Origin: Petrachloros mirabilis ULC683 | GTDB taxonomy: Bacteria; Cyanobacteriota; Cyanobacteriia; Thermosynechococcales; Thermosynechococcaceae | DNA length: 60,890 bases | Assembly: GCF_009939295.1 (NCBI RefSeq) | Contig: NZ_WVIC01000013.1 | Span: 32,001-92,890, forward strand | Direction of reading: 5' to 3' | Shown: positions 52,472 through 60,568 of the stretch, one piece after another | Position numbering within the stretch: position 1 is the first letter of the stretch | Layout: every line of letters starts with the position of its first letter | Made by a program: the position numbers and the translations under genes | The notes under the pieces: model-generated | Seen by the model: the letters and a program-made list of their open reading frames with translations, nothing else | Told to the model about the DNA's origin: nothing | The model's database searches: none

Positions 52472-53112
52472 GATTCCTTTTCCCTTGTCATGAGACTTTC
52501 CTGCACCCAGGCTCGAAAACGACGAATTAGGGTCGTTTGATCCGTTTGATCGGCTAGAGCAATAAATGGTTCTAAATCCGTCGCAGAGAGTTGCGCAAAC
52601 GTGGCGCTAGTTTGCACCTGCTGATACTGCTGCTGTCTCAACACCCAAAATTGAAGAATCCCATTATCCCAACGCCACAGTTCCGGTACACCCAGGGCTG
52701 CATAAATCTCCGCGCGATCGATGGCACTGTGGGTAATATCGACTTCTATAACCAAATCGGGGGGTGGGTCTTCGTTTAAGTCGATCGATCGCTTCCCCCG
52801 AACCAAGGCTTGATTTTGGATATAGAAGCATTCATCGGGTTCCAGACCTCGTTCCAAGTTTTGGCGTTTAAAGGTGGTGGATCCTCCTGCTTCCATGGGA
52901 AGATTCAATTCTTCCGTCAGGGTTTCTACTAAACGAGCTAACAATTTTTTGTAGCGCTCGTGGCCATAGGACAAAATCATCAGTTCTAGCAGCCCTCGGT
53001 TATAGGTCACCCGCACTGGGCGATCGCCCAACAGGTTCAGAATAGTTTCATAGCCCTCCCAGGAAATTTCGGTCAAGGTGATGTGTTGAGTGGGGGCAAG
53101 TAGGTCGGGCAT
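52468..53112 (-). CDS. Uma2 family (DUF820) protein
   Basis: 214 residues from the ATG at 53112 (MPDLLAPTQHITLTEISWEGYETIL). Core motifs are LMILSYGHERYKKLLARLVETL, ERGLEPDECFYIQNQALV, PPPDLVIEVDITHSAIDRAEIYAALGVPELWRWD, giving the PD-(D/E)XK-like site. This is the Uma2 subgroup without a coiled-coil tail. The function of the family is not established. Its stop overlaps the ATG of the cmr3 remnant, and a broken Uma2 copy lies upstream, so the region looks like a site of repeated insertion. Confidence 0.88.
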
Positions 53113-53144
53113 CGCAGTCCTCCTAGTTGGGGTGTTTGATAGTA

Positions 53145-53512
53145 ATGTCAGTGCTGAACTAGCAGGGAATCCGGTATCGCCAAGTGCTTTACACCCCAAT
53201 GGTAGTGCTGGGGAGTTGGATCTCCCCAGTGCTCGATGTCGATGGCACAGGTAAAGTCTAGACTGGCAAACTCCACGGTGTTGCCGGAGCTGTAGGGGGT
53301 GAACTCCCACTTGTGGCGATCATTGAGACCAAAGCGCTCGACGTTGATCCGTCCGAGCTGATCAGCATTTACTCTCCCAGGCTTTCGAGGCGGTGGTATT
53401 GGGCAAAGTTAGCGCCTCGGTTTTGGCTTTCGGTGGCGGCGGACAGCACTTCGACAATTACGGTGAGATGGGGTACAAATTTGAGAGCCATGAGGTCTTG
53501 GAGATGACCAGG
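53145..53512 (-). pseudogene. broken second Uma2 gene
   Basis: Minus strand. A segment reading VPHLTVIVEVLSAATESQNR...ANFAQYHRLESLGE ends in TAA at 53379-53381. In another frame, starting around 53383, VNADQLGRINVERFGLNDRH continues as KWEFTPYSSGNTVEFASLDFTCAI to a stop at 53145. Joined, they give the C-terminal half of a Uma2 protein, broken by a small deletion or frameshift right after SLGE. Further upstream (to ~53610) the frame reads DPAPITGIDSWTMINQFV, a stop, and QLIKFYPDILVPGHLQDL, perhaps another decayed gene. This accounts for the 520-bp gap before uppP. Confidence 0.7.
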
Positions 53513-53634
53513 CACGAGTATGTCAGGGTAAAACTTGATAAGCTGCTACACGAACTGATTGATCATTGTCCAGCTATCTATGCCTGTAATGGGGGCAGGA
53601 TCTACAAATTTGTTGTGATGGGAGACCCAAATTT

Positions 53635-54588
53635 ATGTTGCAGCCAGTGCTAGAGACGATACTCGTCCAGAGTTTGGGACATTCCCTAACTCCACTGCTG
53701 GCCCAAGTTGGGATAGAGGCACCTGAAGTGTCACAAAGTCTGACCAGCTCCATGAACCTCTTTCAGGCCATCATCCTCGGGATTGTGCAGGGGCTAACGG
53801 AGTTCTTGCCCATTAGCAGTACGGCTCACCTCAAAATTGTGCCTGTTGCTTTGGGATGGGGCGATCCGGGGGTTACCTTTACAGCCGTGATTCAACTGGG
53901 CAGTATTGTTGCGATTTTGTGGTATTTCTGGGAGGATTTGTCCACTATTGTGGGGGGGGCATACAAGGCGCTTCTGGCTCAGAAATGGCGCGATCGCAAC
54001 TTTCTCCTGGCTTGCTGGATTATGCTGGGCACCATACCGATCATTGTTTTTGGGCTACTTGTCAAGACCTTTATCCCAGATTTTGACAGTTCGCCGTTGC
54101 GAAGTAGCGCTGCCATCGCTTTGGCCTCCATCTTTATGTCTTTGCTATTGGCTTGGGCAGAACTAAGCAGCCGCCACCTACGTAAGTTTCAGAGCGTTAC
54201 ACTAAGGGATGGGCTATTTATGGGCTTTGCCCAGGCACTGGCCATTATTCCAGGGGTGTCTCGTTCCGGAGCCACCCTGACTGCGGGTCTATTTACTGGA
54301 CTTCAACGAGCTGCTGCTGCACGGTTCTCCTTTTTATTAGGACTGCCAGCGATTACCCTAGCTGGGGTCGTAGAGCTCAAAGATGCCGTAGAAGCTGGCC
54401 CCGATGGCACTAGCCCCTTTAACTTATTGATTGGCACCCTGGTGGCCGTTGTGGCCTCCTATGTATCCATTGTGTGGCTGCTGCGGTATCTGCAAAATCG
54501 AGACACCTGGATCTTTGTTTGGTATCGCCTCCTGTTTGGGGTCGTAATTTTGGGAGCCATTGGCCTGCGCCTCTTACCCAATTTCTAG
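53635..54588 (+). CDS. uppP: undecaprenyl-diphosphatase
   Basis: Membrane phosphatase that recycles the undecaprenyl carrier for peptidoglycan and other wall polymers (BacA family; also gives bacitracin resistance). Active-site motifs are QGLTEFLPISSTAHL and PGVSRSGATLTAGL, with about eight helices. Total 317 residues from the ATG at 53635, which has a GGGAGA site. The first ~38 residues are an extra hydrophobic N-terminus seen in cyanobacterial homologues; the core family start would be the ATG at 53752 (MNLFQAIILG). Confidence 0.94.
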   Translation: MLQPVLETILVQSLGHSLTPLLAQVGIEAPEVSQSLTSSMNLFQAIILGIVQGLTEFLPISSTAHLKIVPVALGWGDPGVTFTAVIQLGSIVAILWYFWEDLSTIVGGAYKALLAQKWRDRNFLLACWIMLGTIPIIVFGLLVKTFIPDFDSSPLRSSAAIALASIFMSLLLAWAELSSRHLRKFQSVTLRDGLFMGFAQALAIIPGVSRSGATLTAGLFTGLQRAAAARFSFLLGLPAITLAGVVELKDAVEAGPDGTSPFNLLIGTLVAVVASYVSIVWLLRYLQNRDTWIFVWYRLLFGVVILGAIGLRLLPNF

Positions 54589-54607
54589 GCTAACTAAGAG
54601 CATCGGC

Positions 54608-55957
54608 ATGAGTGAATCTGCGATTCGTCCGGCATTGATTACTGGGGTGCGATCCAACTCCATTGCCGCCGAGCTGGGATTTGAGCCAGGAGATTCTCTG
54701 GTGGCCATTAACGGTGAGCGCCCCAGGGATCTCATCGACTACCAGTTTCTCTGTGCCGATGAAGTTCTCGAACTCGAAGTGCTCGATGCCCAAAACCAAA
54801 CCCACTGTCTTGAAATTGAAAAAGACTACGACGATGAATTGGGTCTGGAGTTTGAATCAGCGCTCTTTGATGGCTTGATCCAGTGTAATAACCGCTGTCC
54901 CTTTTGTTTTATTGACCAAAAGCCCCCCGGTCTGCGCGCCAGCCTCTACCTCAAAGACGACGATTATCGTCTCAGCTTTCTCTACGGCAGTTACCTCACC
55001 CTCACCAACCTCACTGCCCCGGAATGGCAACGCATTGAGCAAATGCGACTGTCGCCGTTGTACGTTTCTGTTCATGCTACTGAGCCAGAGGTGCGCATCC
55101 GCCTGCTCAAAAACCCACGGGCAGGGCTGATTAAAGACCAACTGCATTGGTTTCAAGAGCGCCGCTTGCAGATTCATGCCCAGGTGGTGTTATGTCCCGG
55201 CATCAACGATGGGGCTCACCTCACCCAAACCCTGCGGGATCTGGCTGAGTTTCGCCACGGGGAGGTGCCAGCCGTGACATCGGTGGCCGTGGTGCCAGTT
55301 GGATTGACCCGCTTTCGCCCCGAAGAAGATGCCCTGGTGCCCGTTACCCCGGCAAAAGCAGCAGAGGTGATTAAGCAAGTTCAGTCTATGCAAACAGAGT
55401 TTCTCGGGATCTTTGGCTCACAGTTTGCTTGGTTAGCCGATGAGTGGTTTCTGATAGCCGGGCAGGAGTTACCCTCTGTTTCCCACTACGAAGACTATCC
55501 CCAGATTGATAATGGGGTCGGCTCCATTCGTCAATTTTTGCAGCAGTTTCAGCAGGCGGCTTGTCAGTTGCCCCCAGCCGTGACCCCAGCTCGACGACTT
55601 TCTTGGGTGGTGGGTAATACCGTTGAGCAAGCCTTTCAGCCCATTGTGACCCGGCTCAATCAGGTTCTAGGGCTACAGATAAACCTGGTGGCGCTCTGTA
55701 GCCACTATTGGGGTCAAACCCTCACGGTGACTGGATTGCTCACCGGACAGGATCTTTTGCAGGGACTTCAGAACCGGGATTTAGGCGATGCCTTGCTGTT
55801 GCCCACGGTGATGCTGCGCCATGGTACCACTCAATTTTTAGATGATTTGACCGTAGCTGACTTGCAAGCCGCTCTTCAAGTTCCGATTGTGCTTGTGGGT
55901 GGGGGGGCAGCCGATTTGATTCAGGTGTGTTTGCAGGTCTTTCATGAATCATGCTAG
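54608..55957 (+). CDS. TIGR03279 family radical SAM protein (cyanobacterial FeS oxidoreductase)
   Basis: 449 residues. The N-terminus is PDZ-like (ITGVRSNSIAAELGFEPGDSLVAINGERP). The radical SAM cluster motif is in IQCNNRCPFCFIDQKPPGLR (CX3CX2C), followed by YLKDDDYRLSFLYGSYLTLTN and, in the C-terminal half, a DUF512 domain (VVGNTVEQAFQPI, LLPTVMLRHGTTQFLDDLTV). The family is universal in cyanobacteria with no proven reaction. The ATG at 54608 starts 20 bases after uppP ends and is preferred over a start inside uppP. Confidence 0.92.
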   Translation: MSESAIRPALITGVRSNSIAAELGFEPGDSLVAINGERPRDLIDYQFLCADEVLELEVLDAQNQTHCLEIEKDYDDELGLEFESALFDGLIQCNNRCPFCFIDQKPPGLRASLYLKDDDYRLSFLYGSYLTLTNLTAPEWQRIEQMRLSPLYVSVHATEPEVRIRLLKNPRAGLIKDQLHWFQERRLQIHAQVVLCPGINDGAHLTQTLRDLAEFRHGEVPAVTSVAVVPVGLTRFRPEEDALVPVTPAKAAEVIKQVQSMQTEFLGIFGSQFAWLADEWFLIAGQELPSVSHYEDYPQIDNGVGSIRQFLQQFQQAACQLPPAVTPARRLSWVVGNTVEQAFQPIVTRLNQVLGLQINLVALCSHYWGQTLTVTGLLTGQDLLQGLQNRDLGDALLLPTVMLRHGTTQFLDDLTVADLQAALQVPIVLVGGGAADLIQVCLQVFHESC

Positions 55958-55989
55958 CGTCAAGAAAACTCTAGTTACTGAGGCTGCCA

Positions 55990-56439
55990 ATGGGTCAAAC
56001 CCTTTATGAGCAGGACTTCTATACCTGGGCGATTGAACAATCCCAACTACTGCGACAAGGGCAATTCTCTCAGTTAGATTTACCCCATCTCATTGAGGAA
56101 GTCGCGGACTTGGGCAATCGTCACTACGATCAACTGGAATCTCGTCTGACTCAGTTAACGGCGCACCTCCTGAAGTGGCAAGTTCAACATTGGAAGCGAA
56201 CCAACAGTTGGCGTGCCACCATTCGGGTGCAGCGGAGCGCGATCGCAAAGCTACTCCGTCGCAATCCAGGCTTAAAGTCACGACTTGACGAAGCTATGAT
56301 TGAAAGCTGGTCAGAAGCCCGAGATCTGGCCATCGCCGAAACCGATTTGCCGGACTCCCTGTTTCCAGAGGTCTGTCCTTTTTCCGTGACGGACGCCATG
56401 AACCCAGATTTTTGGCCTGATCTGCCGCCATCCTCCTAA
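55990..56439 (+). CDS. DUF29 family protein
   Basis: 149 residues. It shows the standard DUF29 pattern: LYEQDFYTWAIEQSQLLRQGQFSQLDLPHLIEEVADLGNRH, LTAHLLKWQVQHWKR.NSWRATIRVQR, and SLFPEVCPFSVTDAMNPDFWP at the end. It is all-helical and soluble. These proteins are abundant in filamentous cyanobacteria and functionally unknown; some lie in possible toxin-antitoxin or mobile contexts. It begins 33 bases after the radical SAM gene. Confidence 0.9.
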   Translation: MGQTLYEQDFYTWAIEQSQLLRQGQFSQLDLPHLIEEVADLGNRHYDQLESRLTQLTAHLLKWQVQHWKRTNSWRATIRVQRSAIAKLLRRNPGLKSRLDEAMIESWSEARDLAIAETDLPDSLFPEVCPFSVTDAMNPDFWPDLPPSS

Positions 56440-56513
56440 ATTTCTGCATGGCTCTCCAAGAAAATGAGAAAATAAGTGTCTTAAGACTGTTTGGTGGATG
56501 GCTGTTCTTGGAT

Positions 56514-56690
56514 ATGAAAACTCGCAGCTTCGCGGTAGTTGTCCACAAAGAGGAAGATCTTTACGTGGCAGAGTGTCCAGAAATTGGCACCGTAGATCAA
56601 GGAGAAACGATTGAACAAGCCATTGCAGGCTTAAGAGAGGCAACGCGATTGTACTTAGAAGAATTTCCCCTGCCCAAAGAAACGATATGA
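56514..56690 (+). CDS. HicB-like antitoxin domain protein, without a HicA partner
   Basis: 58 residues starting MKTRSFAVVVHKEEDLYVAECPEIG, with the HicB ferredoxin-like fold signature (VAECPEIGTVDQGETIEQAIAGLREATRLYLEEF). HicB normally neutralises the small RNase HicA encoded beside it; no HicA-like gene is found on either side. It lacks the DNA-binding tail of full HicB. The ATG at 56514 is chosen from the family start; the open frame to 56448 adds 22 residues that do not fit. It overlaps the next gene by 4 bases (ATGA). Confidence 0.82.
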   Translation: MKTRSFAVVVHKEEDLYVAECPEIGTVDQGETIEQAIAGLREATRLYLEEFPLPKETI

Positions 56691-56950
56691 GTAATAATCC
56701 TTGGCAATATAAACCCTGGTGGTGCCAGCCCTGGTCTATTGTGTTGACGGGCACCAGTTTGATTTTGGGGGCCTGGTGGCTGAGCCATCACCTCTGGCTC
56801 ACAGCTCTGGTGGCTGCTCCGGTGTTGGTATGGATGGGTTTCTTTGTGCTGGTGTGGCCAACCCTAATGCGCAAAAGTGGCTTCCTAGAGCAACTGGCCG
56901 CCGAAAAGGCTACTGCCGGTGTACCAACATCGCCCCCGCCTGAGCCGTAG
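56687..56950 (+). CDS. small cyanobacterial membrane protein (DUF6737-like)
   Basis: 87 residues starting MSNNPWQYKPWWCQPWSIVLTG with two membrane helices (WSIVLTGTSLILGAWWLSH and WLTALVAAPVLVWMGFFVLVW) and a short cytoplasmic tail. The WxYKPWWCQPWSI opening is typical of a conserved cyanobacterial family, which I believe is DUF6737. Function unknown. It overlaps HicB by 4 bases upstream and the convergent SDR gene by 41 bases downstream. Confidence 0.75.
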   Translation: MSNNPWQYKPWWCQPWSIVLTGTSLILGAWWLSHHLWLTALVAAPVLVWMGFFVLVWPTLMRKSGFLEQLAAEKATAGVPTSPPPEP

Positions 56951-57680
56951 GCAACACCAGCACTTCGCTGAGATTAACGTGGGGGGGACGGGTGGCGCAG
57001 AATAACACCACCTCTGCTACGTCTGCTGCTGTCAGGGGTATGGTGTCGGCGTAAACGGCCTGAGCGCGCGCCTGATCGCCGTGAAAACGCACCTCACTAA
57101 ACTCGGTTTCTACCAGCCCCGGATCGACGGAACTGACCCGCACTGAAGTCCCCAAAAGATCTTGCTTAAGTCCTTCGGAAATGGCGCGTACTGCGGCTTT
57201 GGTGCCACAGTACACATTGCCTTTCGGATAGGTCTGGTGTCCGGCCACTGAGCCAATGTTAATCACATGGCCTTGCCCCCGAGCGACCATTCTAGGCACC
57301 CAAAAACGAGTCAGGTAGAGCAGCCCTTTAATATTGGTGTCGATCATTTCTTCCCAGTCTTGGATGTTGCCCTCGTAAAGCTTATCCAAGCCCCGGCTCA
57401 GTCCAGCATTGTTGACCAAAATGTCAACTTGTTGCCAGGGGGCTGGGAGTGCATTGAGTTGGGCTTCGATTTGGGTGCGATCGCGCACATCCACACCCAC
57501 CCCATAAGTTTCCACCCCAAACTCAGCGGTCAGCTCCCGAGCCAGCGTATTTAGACGCTCCTGTCGTCGAGCCAGTAAGAGCAGCTTGGTGCCGAGGGCA
57601 GCAAATGCCTGGGCGCAGGCTCGACCAATGCCGCTGCTGGCTCCAGTGATCACCACTACCTGATTGTGGAGTGAGGTCAT
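56910..57680 (-). CDS. short-chain dehydrogenase/reductase (SDR)
   Basis: 256 residues, NAD(P)-dependent. Cofactor-binding TGASSGIGRACAQAF, NNAGLSRG, catalytic Ser in INIGSVAGHQ and the YCGTK active-site Tyr/Lys (YxxxK) are all present. It resembles the YdfG-like classical SDRs that act on 3-hydroxy acids such as serine or on small carbonyls; the substrate is not certain. I chose the ATG at 57680 (MTSLHNQVVVITG); upstream extension is open but unlike the family. It overlaps the small membrane protein gene tail to tail. Confidence 0.9.
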   Translation of the reverse strand: MTSLHNQVVVITGASSGIGRACAQAFAALGTKLLLLARRQERLNTLARELTAEFGVETYGVGVDVRDRTQIEAQLNALPAPWQQVDILVNNAGLSRGLDKLYEGNIQDWEEMIDTNIKGLLYLTRFWVPRMVARGQGHVINIGSVAGHQTYPKGNVYCGTKAAVRAISEGLKQDLLGTSVRVSSVDPGLVETEFSEVRFHGDQARAQAVYADTIPLTAADVAEVVLFCATRPPHVNLSEVLVLPTAQAGAMLVHRQ

Positions 57681-57752
57681 GACGGTTCTCCTGGACTGGA
57701 TGGACGTGGGGCGGCATGGATACACCCCACGGTGTCAAGCTACTTTAGCGGT

Positions 57753-58265
57753 CTACTTTTGACCCGCCTTGACGCATTGCTCCACCAGGCCACTTACCTT
57801 GTGGACATCTTGCCACCCCAGAATTTCAGTGACTTTTTTCTCCAGATTTTTGTAGGTGCGGAAGAACTCAGCAATTTCATCCAGACGATGTTGAGCAATA
57901 TCCAGAAGGGATTTCACCCCAGCATAGCGAGGATCTTTGTCCGGCACGCAGAGAATTTTTTCGTCGCGATCGCCGCCATCAATCATTTCGAGCATGCCAA
58001 TAGGTCGTGCCGTAATCACACAACCTGGGAACGTAGGCTGATCCATAATCACCATGCCGTCCAGGGGGTCGCCGTCATCCGCGAGGGTGTTGGGGATAAA
58101 GCCATAGTCAAAGGGATACTGCACCGAGGCATAGAGCACCCGATCCAGGGCAAAGGCATTTAAGTCTTTGTCAAATTCGTACTTGTTTTTGCTGCCACCC
58201 GGAATTTCAATCAGGACATTAATTAAGCCTGGTTTTGGCTGCGCAGGAATTCGCGATAAATCCAC
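57753..58265 (-). CDS. ppa: inorganic pyrophosphatase
   Basis: Soluble family I pyrophosphatase of 170 residues that drives biosynthesis by hydrolysing PPi. [39 protein letters not shown], and the metal-binding [10 protein letters not shown] with its three Asp are present. The start is the GTG at 58265 ([11 protein letters not shown]): GGAG lies 8 bases upstream, and cyanobacterial PPases begin with this sequence. The ATG at 58286 would add 7 residues covering the ribosome site. Confidence 0.95.
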   Translation of the reverse strand: MDLSRIPAQPKPGLINVLIEIPGGSKNKYEFDKDLNAFALDRVLYASVQYPFDYGFIPNTLADDGDPLDGMVIMDQPTFPGCVITARPIGMLEMIDGGDRDEKILCVPDKDPRYAGVKSLLDIAQHRLDEIAEFFRTYKNLEKKVTEILGWQDVHKVSGLVEQCVKAGQK

Positions 58266-58443
58266 TATGATTCTCCAGCTTTCCATTGTGTTACCACTGC
58301 ATCACCCCATATCGGGCAGTCTTTGTGGTTTTGGCAGTTGGCGCTAGGCTGAGTTTTGAACTAAACCCACCCCAGGACCCTGAAGCGATGCACTTAGAGC
58401 CAGAGATACTTGCCAACTGCCAAACACAACTATTTTACGGGAA

Positions 58444-59187
58444 TCAGTTGCCATTCCCCGCATTGCTTGCCGGTGGTGAGCCTGCTGGAGCCTCAGGAGC
58501 TGACTCGGTTGTGGGTGGGGGTAGTGGCTCATCTTCCGGCGGCCGACGCACTTCCGGAACTGGGAGCCAGAAGAAGGCCGCCGCTGCTACGGCCAATGTC
58601 ACCGTTCCGAGAGCCAGGGAAGCCGACTTAGAGCCGACGCCACTTCCTGAGTGAGCTTCTCGACGGGCGAGGGGATGCACTTTTAGCGCTAAATCTGGCA
58701 AGGTTTGGGTATCGGTGAGCACCTGATCTACGGCTTCCATCAGATCAAACAACTGAACGGTGGACAGATTGAGTGTCACCCAGCCCGGATCATCAGAAGA
58801 GGTATCAGAATCTTTGGCAGCAGTATTTGCACCGACAGTCATCGTGTGTTCATGGAGCAGTTGGGTAGGCACTTGCAGACAAAACTGTCCCCCTGCCTGG
58901 GGATGCAGTTGTACAGTCGGATCGCCCTTATTTTTTCTGGATGCAGATTTGGAGGCAATGCCACTCATCCAAGTTTGGGCACAGGTATGGGTCGCTTTCA
59001 TCAAGGCTTCAAAGAAATCGCGGCCTCCAATTAAGGACTGAGGTTGGTTGGCAAAGTGGCATTCGCAGCGGGTCAAAATTGACAGCGATTGACGCGCTAG
59101 GTCTGAACTGGTGTTTTCCAGGTCGTCTAAGCCTTCGAGGATGAGAACGCAGTTGGGCAGGCTGTATTGACGTTGAATCGTGCTCAT
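58444..59187 (-). CDS. DUF4335 family protein
   Basis: 247 residues, function unknown. The N-terminal domain (~1-165) starts IQRQYSLPNCVLILEGLDD, the cyanobacterial DUF4335 pattern, and includes LMEAVDQVLTDTQTLPDLALKVHPL. A linker follows, then one membrane helix (SLALGTVTLAVAAAAFFWLPV, ~190-210) and a Pro/Glu-rich tail. The N-terminal domain therefore lies in the cytoplasm at a membrane. Its start overlaps the DUF3038 stop by 4 bases; the two families regularly occur as a pair. Confidence 0.85.
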   Translation of the reverse strand: MSTIQRQYSLPNCVLILEGLDDLENTSSDLARQSLSILTRCECHFANQPQSLIGGRDFFEALMKATHTCAQTWMSGIASKSASRKNKGDPTVQLHPQAGGQFCLQVPTQLLHEHTMTVGANTAAKDSDTSSDDPGWVTLNLSTVQLFDLMEAVDQVLTDTQTLPDLALKVHPLARREAHSGSGVGSKSASLALGTVTLAVAAAAFFWLPVPEVRRPPEDEPLPPPTTESAPEAPAGSPPASNAGNGN

Positions 59188-59792
59188 GAGGCTACCTCTC
59201 CATCAAAGAGACTCGACCAAAATCGTTCCATGCCAGCCGTGCCTGTACAAAATAGAGCTTGACCGAGGAGGTGCAGAGCGAGTTCATTGAGGGCTTGTGG
59301 AGTCTGGTAAGCAGCAATTGCGGTGCGGTTGGGGTTCATGCGACTGCGGAAGTGTCCCCGAAAGCGCTCTAGATATTGGGCTAGGGGGCCATACTGTTCC
59401 GGTGCCAGGTGTTGGGCTTTCAGTTGCTCTTGAGCATTGAGTAAGTCCCGAATCTGGGCTGTTTGGCGTCGTGCCAAACAGCAGGCAATCGCCACCAAGG
59501 CTTTAGCCTGAGTCAAGGTGAGGGACTGTCGTTTGCTGAAACGACGTAAAGGATTGGTATTGCGCAAGCGCCACAGTGCCACCCGATTGGGCACCACAGC
59601 CGCCAAGTTAAGCGTTGGAATGCTGGCCATCATCGTATCTGAGGCATTGAGATCGAGGGCTTCGAGTGCCAGCAGAATAAAATCAATCTGAATGCAGGCA
59701 CGTCGGGGGCAGATCTGCTTAGGCACAGACAGATCCGGTAAATTTACCAGCAGTGGCGAATCCGTTTGAGTCTCGGAGCTGTTTACTTGCAT
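59184..59792 (-). CDS. DUF3038 family protein
   Basis: 202 residues, soluble and mostly helical, found only in cyanobacteria. The pattern LVNLPDLSVPKQICPRRACIQIDFILLALEALDLNASD and the C-terminal LNELALHLLGQALFCTGTAGMERFWSSLFDGEV match the family. Function unknown; it is always near DUF4335, so the two probably act together. The ATG at 59792 (MQVNSSETQ) follows GGAAAGG; a GTG at 59813 is the alternative. Confidence 0.87.
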   Translation of the reverse strand: MQVNSSETQTDSPLLVNLPDLSVPKQICPRRACIQIDFILLALEALDLNASDTMMASIPTLNLAAVVPNRVALWRLRNTNPLRRFSKRQSLTLTQAKALVAIACCLARRQTAQIRDLLNAQEQLKAQHLAPEQYGPLAQYLERFRGHFRSRMNPNRTAIAAYQTPQALNELALHLLGQALFCTGTAGMERFWSSLFDGEVAS

Positions 59793-60055
59793 TACCTTTC
59801 CAGAAGGGTTCACGAACGAGAAGGCGGTTATCTTTTAGGGTGAGCAAATCTAGCTTAGCGGCTCACCAAGGGGTTAACCCAGCTTGGGGCTGATTCAGGT
59901 AGACCTGAGAGAGGAGAGTTAGGGTTTTCTGATCAAAAGACGAATGCCCCTATTGAATGATTCCCACCCACTTAGTGTACGATTTCTGTCGTAACTTCTC
60001 ATCTTCGGCCTCACGTTTGAAGAGAGATCGGTGATCACCTTGTATAGGCAAAACC

Positions 60056-60568
60056 ATGGACTTAAAGTCGCTGATTCGAGAGATTCCTGATTTTCCCAAG
60101 CCTGGGATTTTGTTTCGTGACATTACCACCCTGCTGCAAAAGCCGGAGGGGCTCTCCTATGTGATTGATGTTTTTGCTGAGGAATTTGCCGATCAGTCTA
60201 TTGACTATGTGGCCGGGATTGAGTCACGAGGGTTTATTTTTGGGGCTCCCCTTGCCTATAAGCTGGGGGCGGGCTTTGTGCCGGTGCGCAAACCTGGAAA
60301 GTTGCCAGCCGCCGTTCATTCCATGGAGTATGACCTGGAGTACGGCACAGATCGCTTGGAAATGCACCAGGATGCTTTACATCCCGGCAGTCGAGTGTTG
60401 ATTGTGGATGACTTGATTGCGACAGGGGGCACGGCTGCGGCAACGGCCAAGCTGGTGGAGCAGTGTGACTCTACTCTGGTGAGCTTTGCTTTTATTATTG
60501 AGTTGACGGCTCTAGAGGGGCGGCAGCAGTTGCCAGATGTGCCGATCAGTTGCTTGCTGCAATATTAG
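60056..60568 (+). CDS. apt: adenine phosphoribosyltransferase
   Basis: Purine salvage enzyme of 170 residues: adenine + PRPP gives AMP. The N-terminus is [58 protein letters not shown] is the base-binding and flexible loop. [16 protein letters not shown] is the PRPP site. Length and motifs are standard. The 240-base gap in front contains the promoter; no regulatory motif is evident. Confidence 0.96.
   Translation: MDLKSLIREIPDFPKPGILFRDITTLLQKPEGLSYVIDVFAEEFADQSIDYVAGIESRGFIFGAPLAYKLGAGFVPVRKPGKLPAAVHSMEYDLEYGTDRLEMHQDALHPGSRVLIVDDLIATGGTAAATAKLVEQCDSTLVSFAFIIELTALEGRQQLPDVPISCLLQY

Noticed and set aside
55990-56690. DUF29 plus HicB as a toxin-antitoxin pair
   Set aside because: There is no HicA-like double-stranded-RNA-binding fold in the DUF29 protein and no coupling between the two genes beyond proximity.
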